Below are positions 1-5,764 of a stretch of 6,751 nt of DNA, piece after piece. Made by a program: the position numbers and the translations under genes. The stretch lies in the NCBI GenBank assembly GCA_030039135.1, contig JASHQN010000170.1:1-6751 (forward strand), written 5' to 3'. The DNA is from Thermoplasmata archaeon. GTDB lineage: Archaea > Thermoplasmatota > Thermoplasmata > Lutacidiplasmatales > UBA184. Under the pieces are notes generated by a model, which was not told where the DNA came from, searched no databases, and saw only the letters and a program-made list of their open reading frames with translations. The stretch's first letter is position 1. The number at the start of each line of letters is the position of its first letter.

Positions 1-1
1 G

Positions 2-655
2 AACCTCTTGGTCGAGACCCGCTGCTTCTTCTTCAACCAGAGCTACTTCTGGCGCGCGAGCCTCGGGTTCTGTCTCAAGGCCGACGGGGACCGGTGCCAT
101 GTCGTGCCGCAGAAGGAGCGATGCTATGCCACGTTCTCGGGCGACCTCGCCCCGGCGCTGATGGCGCACGACGCCGAGGTCGAGATCGCGGGACCGAGCG
201 GCCGTCGGCGGAGCGCGATCGGGGCGCTCTACGACCTCGACGGCGACGGGATCCGTCGCACCCACCTCGCGCCCGGCGAGATCGTCGTGGCCGTGCACTT
301 CCCGGCCGGCGCCGCAGGCGAGAAGGGACGGTACAAGAAGCTCCGCGTACGGCCGTCGTACGACTTCCCCGAGCTCGGCGTCGCGGTCGCGGGTCGGTGG
401 GACGAGGATCGGGTCGACCGACTGCGGCTGGCCGTCGGGGGCGTCGAACCCTACCCGGTCCGGTTCGACGAGCTGACCCAGCCCCTCGTGGGCGACCGGC
501 TCACCGACGCGCGCGTGCGCGAGCTCGGCGACGCGGTGGCCCGGCGGCTTCGGCCGGTCCACAACACGTTCCTCCAGGCCGACTACCGCCGCCGGATGAT
601 CCCGGTGTACGTGCGCCGCGCGATCCAGGAGGCGCGAGCGGGGGCCGCTACGTGA
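2..655 (+). CDS. hcrB: 4-hydroxybenzoyl-CoA reductase beta (FAD/[4Fe-4S]) subunit, 5'-truncated
   Basis: This is the C-terminal ~217 residues of a xanthine-dehydrogenase-family FAD subunit; the reading frame is open through the left edge, so roughly 115 N-terminal residues (the first part of the FAD domain) are missing. The diagnostic feature is a cysteine loop absent from ordinary family members: Cys codons at 23-25, 71-73, 95-97 and 122-124, spaced 16, 8 and 9 residues. From memory this is the spacing of the extra [4Fe-4S] cluster ligands in Thauera 4-hydroxybenzoyl-CoA reductase beta. The motif YKKLRVRPSYDFPELGVAVA and the end PVHNTFLQADYRRRMIPVYV are typical of the family's C-terminal domain. 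The holoenzyme is a cytoplasmic heterotrimer set that uses reduced ferredoxin to remove the phenolic hydroxyl and give benzoyl-CoA. The molybdopterin and [2Fe-2S] subunits are not in the window and must lie upstream if present. Substrate identity is inferred from the loop; a paralogue acting on another aryl-CoA is possible. Confidence 0.9.
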   Translation, partial: NLLVETRCFFFNQSYFWRASLGFCLKADGDRCHVVPQKERCYATFSGDLAPALMAHDAEVEIAGPSGRRRSAIGALYDLDGDGIRRTHLAPGEIVVAVHFPAGAAGEKGRYKKLRVRPSYDFPELGVAVAGRWDEDRVDRLRLAVGGVEPYPVRFDELTQPLVGDRLTDARVRELGDAVARRLRPVHNTFLQADYRRRMIPVYVRRAIQEARAGAAT

Positions 656-1140
656 CCGACGCGATCGAGTTCGCCCTGCTCCCGATCGCATCGCTCCGGC
701 CGCACGAGGAGGTCGTGCGCGAGAAGGTCCGGTCGCTCGCCCAGGAAATCCGCGCGCACGGCGAGTTCGTCGATCCGATCTGGGTGGCACGTGAGCCCTG
801 GGTGATCTTGAACGGGCACCATCGCGTCGCCGCGCTCCGTTCCCTCGGTGCCGAGCGGGTGCCGGCCTGGCTCGTCGACTACATGAGCGACCACATCCGG
901 ATCGGCCGATGGACCCCGGGGCCGCCGATCTCCAAGGCCGAGGTGCTCCGCCGCGCCCGGGAGGGCCGGCTCTTTCCGCCCCGCACCACGCGCCACTCCT
1001 TCGAGTTCGATCTTCCGCACCGACCGACCCCGCTTGCCGAGCTCGGTGGGGCCCTCGCGCCGAAGCCGTCCCGCCCTCACCGCTCGCGGGAGGGCTCGGC
1101 GGCCCGATCGGTACGCGCCGGCTCGTCGCCGCCGGGGTAG
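652..1140 (+). CDS. Compact ParB/SerK-fold protein, possible free-serine kinase-like
   Basis: A 162-residue protein starting at GTG 652, which overlaps the hcrB stop by 4 nt (GTGA); a G-run at 640-644 is a weak ribosome site, so translation may be coupled to hcrB. The N-terminal half is a ParB-N/sulfiredoxin-type fold: PHE at residues 17-19, then ILNGHHRVAALRSLGAERVP with the nucleotide-binding NGHHR at 54-58, where the family usually has DGHHR. A second conserved block follows at about 95-115 (AEVLRRAREGRLFPPRTTRH), which I recall from the C-terminus of archaeal SerK, the ADP-dependent kinase that makes O-phosphoserine from free serine. The glutamate in PHE would match the SerK catalytic glutamate. 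The central ~90 residues of Thermococcus SerK are absent, so this is a minimal version. Residues after about 133 are a Ser/Arg/Pro-rich tail that overlaps purN. Kinase activity is inference; a CTP/ATP-binding ParB-like protein without kinase activity is the alternative. Confidence 0.75.
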   Translation: MTDAIEFALLPIASLRPHEEVVREKVRSLAQEIRAHGEFVDPIWVAREPWVILNGHHRVAALRSLGAERVPAWLVDYMSDHIRIGRWTPGPPISKAEVLRRAREGRLFPPRTTRHSFEFDLPHRPTPLAELGGALAPKPSRPHRSREGSAARSVRAGSSPPG

Positions 1141-1739
1141 GGGAGCGGGAGTTCTCCGGCCGCGAAGCGCCGGACGGTCGCCACGAGCAGGCCGATCTCC
1201 ACCGGTCGCAGCCGCTCCCGTAAGGTGTCGGGGGTGTCCCCGGGCAGGACCGGGAGTCGAGCCTGCGCGATGGACGGACCTTGGTCGACCTCGCGGGTGA
1301 CGAGGTGGACCGTCGCCCCCGACTCCCGCTCGCCCGCGGCGATCACCGCCTCGTGGACCCGACGACCGTACATCCCGCGGCCGCCGAACCGCGGCAGGAG
1401 CGCCGGGTGGGTGTTCACTGCCCGCCCTTGCCAGCGCTCGACCCAGCTCGGGGGAAAGATCGGGAGGAAGCCAGCGAGGACCACCAGCTCTACCCCGTGG
1501 CGGGCAAGCGCCTCCGTGACTCGGGGAGCCCACTCGTCGGGCAGCTGCCCACGGACCAGGACGATCTCGGTCGGGATCCCATGGGACCGGGCCCGATCGA
1601 TCACCGGAGCGCCGGCCCGGTCGGAGATCAGGACCACCACGTGGAACCGATCGGGCTCGGCCTCGGCGGCGCGCGCGAGCCCCTCGAGCGTCGTGCCCTG
1701 GCCGGAAGCGAGCACACCGACCGCGAGGGGACGGCCCAT
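1077..1739 (-). CDS. purN: Phosphoribosylglycinamide formyltransferase (GAR transformylase)
   Basis: Transfers the formyl group of 10-formyltetrahydrofolate to glycinamide ribonucleotide, the third step of purine synthesis, in the cytoplasm. The 220-residue protein begins with the nucleotide-binding stretch VGVLASGQGTTLEGL (7-21). The catalytic triad is complete: Asn109 and His111 in VNTHPALLPRFGG, and Asp152 in REVDQGP. The GRGMYG variant at 121-125 and the end of the domain near LPLPYPGG are typical. The family's usual SGxGSN loop reads SGQGTT here, so the Asn is Thr17. The ATG at 1737-1739 is the only non-GTG start visible in the window; it has no clear Shine-Dalgarno and lies 22 nt after the tldE stop, suggesting cotranscription. 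The last ~20 residues are charged, low-complexity and overlap the convergent SerK-like gene by 64 nt. The presence of PurN implies folate-type one-carbon metabolism. Confidence 0.93.
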   Translation of the reverse strand: MGRPLAVGVLASGQGTTLEGLARAAEAEPDRFHVVVLISDRAGAPVIDRARSHGIPTEIVLVRGQLPDEWAPRVTEALARHGVELVVLAGFLPIFPPSWVERWQGRAVNTHPALLPRFGGRGMYGRRVHEAVIAAGERESGATVHLVTREVDQGPSIAQARLPVLPGDTPDTLRERLRPVEIGLLVATVRRFAAGELPLPYPGGDEPARTDRAAEPSRER

Positions 1740-1761
1740 CCGCCCGGACTACGAGCGCCGC

Positions 1762-3135
1762 CTAGAATAGGGTGGCGGACGTGAAACGGAACGAACGGGT
1801 GAGGACCGCCGGACAGGTCGCCGCGATCCCCCCGCGCTCCGACGCGTGCCGGGAGCGGGTTCGTCCGAGCAGCTCGATCCCCTTCAGCGCGGCGAGGATG
1901 CTCTCGGTGAAGCGCAGGTTGCGTGCCGGGCCGGCGATCTCCCCTCGCTCGATGCGGTACGTTCCGTCCCGCGTCATGCCGGTCAGGATCGCTCGGCCCG
2001 GATCGACGGTGCGGACGTAGTGGAACCGCGTCACGAGGAGCCCTCGCTTCGTCGAACGGACGAGCTCCTGCTCGCTCGCGTCGCCGGGAGCGAGGAGCAG
2101 ATGGGTGGGGATCGGTCCGACCTCGCCGACGGGGGACTCCGGTGGGAGAGCGTGGCCCGAGGGCCGCCGTCCGAGTCGGGGTCCGAGGATCGAATCCGTC
2201 GCGGGGAGCCCCGCGATGCCCCGGTCGATGAGCGGCGTCGCGCGCGTCGCCACGCCCTCATAGTCGATCGCGCACGGAAGACCCTCGCGGGACCGGGGAT
2301 CGTCGACGAGCCGGACCGCCGACGGGGCGATGCGGCGACCGCGCTGCCGGCGCAAGCAGCTGTATCCTTGGTCTTCGGCGAGGCCCCCAAATCCGAGCAC
2401 GGAGAGGAACTGCAGGAGCTCGGAGACCGCGGGCCCTCGAAGCACGACGCGGTACGCCCCCGGCCGGACGGCCACGGGCGCCGATCGGGCCATCCGTTCC
2501 GCGGCCTCGCGCCCGAGCCCGTCCGCGTCGATGCGCGCGGCATCCCAGTGCGCGGCCTCGGCCCAGCCCGATACCGGCGGTTCCTTCTCGGGCCGGTCGA
2601 CGAGCACGCTCGCCTGGGCGACCGAGCTCGCGGTCGAGCGGTCGAGCCCCTCCGAGTTGACGACCCGCCAGGACTCAGTGCCGACGTTCACGGCACCGGC
2701 GATCCGCGCCCCCGGCGCGGCGGCCGCCGCGGCCGCGAGGATCCGCTCGGCGATCCGGGTAGCCCCCTCGGGGCCGAGCGCGGACGTCGCGCGGGAGAAC
2801 GCGACCTTCGCCGGTCGCGGCGCGGAGTCGGTCGGGAAGCCCCGGAACTTCGCTTCTCTCGGCGCGACGCGCGCGAGGGCGCGCGAGGTGGCTGCGACCG
2901 CCGCAACGCCCTCCGGGGTCAGGTCCGCCGTGGTCGCCGTGGCGATCCGTTGGTCCTCCGCCGTGCGGAACGAAACGCGCAGCGCGCTCTCGAAGTGGGG
3001 CTGGGTGATCCGCCCGTTCGCGAAACGGATCGTCGTCCATACCTCTCGCACGACGCGCGCATCGGCGCTGACGCCCACGGGCAGGTTCCGGACCGCCGCC
3101 GCGACCCGGTCGCCCGGCCCCGACGAGCTCGGCAC
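1762..3135 (-). CDS. tldE: TldE/PmbA, non-catalytic subunit of the TldD-TldE metallopeptidase
   Basis: A 457-residue, complete TldE/PmbA homologue. The family C-terminal signature is clear: LVRSTKRGLLVTRFHYVRTV at 359-378, followed by ILTGMTRDGTYRIERGEIAG and NLRFTESIL at 383-414. EGVATRATPLIDRG at 293-306 is also typical. In the segment matching the TldD zinc site the sequence is PAVSELLQFLSVLGF (235-249) with no HExxxH, so it should not bind the catalytic zinc; in the characterised E. coli pair TldE is likewise the inactive partner that shapes the chamber. It starts at GTG 3133-3135, four bases after the tldD stop, with a strong GGAGG eight bases upstream. Stop is TAG. The pair degrades or trims small, poorly folded peptides; in bacteria it matures microcin B17 and degrades the antitoxin CcdA. 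The substrate here is unknown. Confidence 0.93.
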   Translation of the reverse strand: MPSSSGPGDRVAAAVRNLPVGVSADARVVREVWTTIRFANGRITQPHFESALRVSFRTAEDQRIATATTADLTPEGVAAVAATSRALARVAPREAKFRGFPTDSAPRPAKVAFSRATSALGPEGATRIAERILAAAAAAAPGARIAGAVNVGTESWRVVNSEGLDRSTASSVAQASVLVDRPEKEPPVSGWAEAAHWDAARIDADGLGREAAERMARSAPVAVRPGAYRVVLRGPAVSELLQFLSVLGFGGLAEDQGYSCLRRQRGRRIAPSAVRLVDDPRSREGLPCAIDYEGVATRATPLIDRGIAGLPATDSILGPRLGRRPSGHALPPESPVGEVGPIPTHLLLAPGDASEQELVRSTKRGLLVTRFHYVRTVDPGRAILTGMTRDGTYRIERGEIAGPARNLRFTESILAALKGIELLGRTRSRHASERGGIAATCPAVLTRSFRFTSATLF

Positions 3136-3139
3136 GCCC

Positions 3140-4609
3140 TCAGCCTCCCCGGACCGCGACGCGCCGGAACCGGGCGACCGGCGCCCCGTGGCTCACCCGG
3201 GCGCTCTGCCCCGGCTGGCCCTTCCCGCAGTTGGGGAGTCCCCATAGATGCCAGGTCGATCGATCGCCCACGGCGTCCATCGAGCTCCAGAACTCCGGCG
3301 TCATCCCCGAGTAGATCGGATTGCGGATCTGCTCGCCGAGCTCCCCCCGGACGATCCGGCGCCCGGTCTCGGTCCCGAACTGGAAGTTGAGCCGTTTGTC
3401 GTCGATCGACCAGGAGCGGTTCGTGTCGAGGTAGACGCCCTCGTCGATCCCTTCGAGGACCTCCTCGAACGATAGGTCCCCCGGCGCGAGGTCGACGTTG
3501 GTCATCCGGATGAGCGGGGCCCGATCGGGTCCGTCGGCCCGAGCTGTACCGCCCGAGTGGCTCAGACCGAGCCGCGCCCCGGTCTCCCGCGAGGAGAGGA
3601 CTCCGACGAGCGTCCCCGCCTCGACGATCGGAGTCCGCTGCGCCGGAACTCCCTCGTCGTCCCAGCCGAACGTGCCGAGCCCGCCCGGCTCGGTCGCGTC
3701 GGCGGCGACGTTCATCAGCGCCGAACCGTAGGGGAGCGTGCCGATCCGGTCGGCGGGCACCCAGCTCGTCCCGGCGTAGGCGGCCTCGCTGCCGAAGATG
3801 CGGTCGAGCTCGACCGCGTGCCCGACGCTCTCGTGGACCTGCAGGGCGAGCTGCGAGGAGCCGAGAACCAGGGTCGTCGGACCGCTCGGGCAGGCCGGGG
3901 CGTCGAGCAGGGCGACCGCCTCCCGCCCGATCTCCTCCGCATGGGCGTCGAGCCCGAGGCCGCGTACGAACTCGAACCCCGCCTGGCGGTAGTCGCCGCC
4001 GAACGACGACGGGGCGCTGCGCCGCTGCACGGTGGCGCCGCGAACCGCGGTCGCCGAGATGCCGGCACCGACGTGCACGATCCGGGACCGGTAGCCGTAC
4101 CCGTCGGAGGAGCGGAACCACTTCCTCTCGTCCCAGGCCTGGAACGACGCAAGGCCGCTCTTCACCTCCCGGCCCACGTGCAGCCGCCGCTCCGCCTCGA
4201 GCAGCATCCCCACGATCTCCTCGCGACCGATCTCGAACGGATCCTCCCGCAGAGGCGTCTCGTACCGCCCGTTGAGAGGACCGGGGTCGTCCGTGAGCCG
4301 GAGCGGCTCGGGCGCCCGACGACCCGCGGCCTTCGCGAGACGCACCGCCGTCCGGGCGGTGGTGCGGACCCCGGCCGGCGTGAGAAGGGTCGTCCCCGCG
4401 AAGCCCCACGCCTTCTCCGTGCGGACCCGGACGCCGACTCCGGCGGCAACGGAGGACGTGAGGGCGCTCGCGCTCCCGTCGCGGACCGCGAGATGCAGGT
4501 AGCGTTGCGGGGAGATCAGCCGAACGTCGGCGTAGGCGATCCCGTTTGCCTCAGCCGCGCCGAGAGCGACGTCGACCAGCTCCTCGGACACTCGAATCGA
4601 TTCCGGCAC
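3140..4609 (-). CDS. tldD: TldD, zinc-binding catalytic subunit of the TldD-TldE peptidase
   Basis: A 489-residue TldD. The HExxxH zinc motif is present as HESVGH (His259, Glu260, His264; codons 3835 to 3818). The third zinc ligand of the family, a cysteine near the C-terminus, is Cys461 in PNCGKGQPGQSARVSHGAP. The family ending VSHGAPVARFRRV is intact and length is normal. The N-terminal domain opens ELVDVALGAAEANGIAYADV, the usual TldD beginning. With TldE it forms a cytoplasmic peptidase whose active site is enclosed, so it acts on unstructured peptides. The GTG at 4609 has no Shine-Dalgarno and lies inside the upstream reductase gene (59-nt overlap). A second in-frame GTG at 4589-4591 (codon 7) would still retain the conserved start of the domain and shortens the overlap to 41 nt. 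The true start is therefore uncertain by six residues. Confidence 0.94.
   Translation of the reverse strand: MPESIRVSEELVDVALGAAEANGIAYADVRLISPQRYLHLAVRDGSASALTSSVAAGVGVRVRTEKAWGFAGTTLLTPAGVRTTARTAVRLAKAAGRRAPEPLRLTDDPGPLNGRYETPLREDPFEIGREEIVGMLLEAERRLHVGREVKSGLASFQAWDERKWFRSSDGYGYRSRIVHVGAGISATAVRGATVQRRSAPSSFGGDYRQAGFEFVRGLGLDAHAEEIGREAVALLDAPACPSGPTTLVLGSSQLALQVHESVGHAVELDRIFGSEAAYAGTSWVPADRIGTLPYGSALMNVAADATEPGGLGTFGWDDEGVPAQRTPIVEAGTLVGVLSSRETGARLGLSHSGGTARADGPDRAPLIRMTNVDLAPGDLSFEEVLEGIDEGVYLDTNRSWSIDDKRLNFQFGTETGRRIVRGELGEQIRNPIYSGMTPEFWSSMDAVGDRSTWHLWGLPNCGKGQPGQSARVSHGAPVARFRRVAVRGG
3144..3148 (-). promoter_or_regulatory. Shine-Dalgarno for tldE
   Basis: The minus strand reads GGGGAGGCTGAGGGC before the GTG. 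The GGAGG core lies 8 nt from the start and inside the last codons of tldD, spanning its TGA stop on the upstream side. This supports the GTG at 3135 as the tldE start and suggests coupled expression of the two subunits. Confidence 0.6.
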
Positions 4610-5591
4610 GCGGGACCGTTAGATAAGCTTCGAGCGCCGGCCTCCTGGCCGTCTGGGTCGCGAGCGGCATCTCCCGGCCGAGACCTTGGGCGCTCGCTAC
4701 GCGGAGGAGCAGGTCGGCCAGGAGCACCTCCTCCCAGGGTGCGCCGGTGTTGAGAACGATGCGGGTGACCCGGCGGTCCTTTAGCGAGCCATCGGAGAGG
4801 CCCGCGACGAGCGGACGGAGCTTAGCGCGCCGGGCACTGTCGTCGAAGAGCGTCCCCGGGCCTCCGGCTTGGAGGACGCTATCCGTGAAGACGTACGGGG
4901 CCGCCTCGAGGACCTTCCGGTCGATCTCGGGCCGTCGGTAGGCGCTGATGCTCAACAGGAGCCGCGGCGCGCCGAGCATCTCCGCTGTCACCACGGGCTC
5001 GTCCGAGGACGTGAGACACGCGACCGCCGGTGCCCCGGCGACCACCGAGGCCGCGCTGGGGGCGAGCTCGACCTCGACGCCGAGCGAGCGCGAGGCCCAC
5101 CGGCGAAACGTCTCCGCGCGGCCCCGATGCGGGCCAAAGGCGAGCACGCGGTCCGGGCGCCTCTTAGCGGTGAGGCAGGCGAGGGTGCTCCGGGCCTGCG
5201 TGCCGGTCCCCAGCAGTCCGATCTCGCCGAGCTCGGGTTCGGCGAGGAGAAGTGCGGCGGCCGCCGAAGCTCCCGTCCGCAGGACGCCGACGAGGCTCCC
5301 GAGCAGCACGCCACGGAGCTCCATCGAAGAGAAATCGTAGAGGGCCACCACCTGCTCGCCCCGATCCTCCCCGGTGCCACGGTAGAGGTACGCGCGAAAC
5401 CCGAGGCAGCCTTCCCGGGGAATCGCCGCGCCAAGGAACGCGAGGACCACCCCTCGCGCATCGCTTCGGCTCCGCGGGAACGTGACCACACCTCCCTCTG
5501 CATCGGCGCGGTATCCCGCGGCCATCCGGTCGACGACCGCACGGAGGTCGATCGCGCCGGCAAGGTCGGCATCACGGACGACGCGGGCCAC
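4551..5591 (-). CDS. Ornithine cyclodeaminase/mu-crystallin family reductase, substrate unknown
   Basis: A 346-residue NAD(P)-binding protein of the ornithine cyclodeaminase/mu-crystallin family. The Rossmann dinucleotide loop is GLLGTGTQARSTLACL at about 125-140. The family arginine motif appears as LRTGASAAAALLL (104-116), preceded by LYDFSSMELRGVLLGSLVGV. Two positions argue against true ornithine cyclodeaminase. The segment that normally carries the substrate-binding Lys reads GFRAYLY (Arg66), and the GAD motif with the catalytic Asp reads SAY (216-218) in LLLSISAYRRPEID. This resembles family members acting as imine/ketimine reductases, SbnB-like enzymes or alanine dehydrogenases; I cannot choose among them. 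GTG start at 5589-5591 with GGAG five bases upstream. The domain should end near residue 310; the remaining ~36 residues are basic, low-complexity and run into tldD, suggesting the original stop was lost. Confidence 0.85.
   Translation of the reverse strand: MARVVRDADLAGAIDLRAVVDRMAAGYRADAEGGVVTFPRSRSDARGVVLAFLGAAIPREGCLGFRAYLYRGTGEDRGEQVVALYDFSSMELRGVLLGSLVGVLRTGASAAAALLLAEPELGEIGLLGTGTQARSTLACLTAKRRPDRVLAFGPHRGRAETFRRWASRSLGVEVELAPSAASVVAGAPAVACLTSSDEPVVTAEMLGAPRLLLSISAYRRPEIDRKVLEAAPYVFTDSVLQAGGPGTLFDDSARRAKLRPLVAGLSDGSLKDRRVTRIVLNTGAPWEEVLLADLLLRVASAQGLGREMPLATQTARRPALEAYLTVPRAGIDSSVRGAGRRRSRRG
4619..4630 (-). promoter_or_regulatory. Possible TATA-like box upstream of tldD
   Basis: The minus strand reads AAGCTTATCTAA, an AT-rich island in a ~70% GC region. 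Its centre is about 26 nt from position 4596, which would place transcription a few bases before the alternative tldD GTG at 4591 and give a nearly leaderless message. It lies inside the reductase reading frame, so chance is a real alternative. No BRE match can be claimed. Confidence 0.2.
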
Positions 5592-5596
5592 GACCG

Positions 5597-5600
5597 CTCC
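5597..5600 (-). promoter_or_regulatory. Shine-Dalgarno for the reductase gene
   Basis: The minus strand reads GGAGCGGTC before the GTG, placing GGAG 5 nt upstream. This supports the GTG at 5591 as the start. The match is only four bases in a GC-rich background. Confidence 0.4.
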
Positions 5601-5698
5601 GCACGGCCGTATCGTCCCGACCGCTTCAGCCTAGCGAGGAACAAGGTTCACGAATGCCTTGGCCCGACTGTTGGGTCCCCCGGGTTCATCCGGCGCCG

Positions 5699-5714
5699 GG
5701 GGTCGATCGACCCC
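5699..5714. repeat. Perfect 16-bp palindrome in the tfb-reductase gap
   Basis: GGGGTCGATCGACCCC is its own reverse complement, centred at 5706/5707. It lies in the 173-nt gap between the tfb stop (5765) and the reductase start (5591), downstream of tfb and upstream of the four-gene cluster. Perfect symmetry suits a dimeric regulator site, but its role is unknown and it shares its right arm with the hairpin at 5707-5730. Confidence 0.6.
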
Positions 5715-5730
5715 GCGCATCGCGGGTCGA
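5707..5730. repeat. GC-rich inverted repeat (hairpin) after tfb
   Basis: The left arm TCGACCCCGCG and right arm CGCGGGTCGA pair over 10 bp with one bulged C, around a CAT loop. It begins about 35 nt downstream of the tfb stop in the direction of tfb transcription. It could slow or end tfb transcription or shape the leader of the downstream cluster. No U-tract follows, so it is not a typical archaeal terminator. The rest of the 5592-5764 gap holds no gene or RNA that I recognise. Confidence 0.55.
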
Positions 5731-5764
5731 CGGCCGCGGTGCGACGCGGTCGAGAGATGCGCGA

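Noticed and set aside
583..1533. Minus-strand 316-residue open frame
   Set aside because: It lies over the SerK-like gene and purN in another frame and is Arg/Gly/Pro-rich with no recognisable motif. Stop-free shadows are expected at this GC content.
1846..3390. Plus-strand 514-residue open frame antisense to tldE/tldD
   Set aside because: Composition is dominated by Arg, Gly, Asp and Pro and it shows no domain. The opposite strand carries unmistakable TldE and TldD signatures.
2919..4409. Minus-strand 496-residue open frame within tldD/tldE
   Set aside because: It is a frame-shifted reading of tldD; the real frame has HExxxH and the Cys ligand, this one only low-complexity Arg-rich sequence.
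3557..4753. Plus-strand 398-residue open frame antisense to tldD
   Set aside because: No family resemblance, and it crosses the tldD-reductase junction without any gene-like start signal.
5643..5660. AAGG...CCTT dyad with inner TTC/GAA as an operator
   Set aside because: The inner and outer arms have different centres (off by one base), so symmetry is imperfect and short; likely chance.
5707..5730. Hairpin as an intrinsic tfb terminator
   Set aside because: No U-tract follows on the tfb strand and archaeal terminators depend mainly on U-rich runs, so I list it only as an inverted repeat.
5592..5764. tRNA or small RNA gene in the gap
   Set aside because: No acceptor stem, T-loop motif or anticodon arm arrangement could be traced on either strand.
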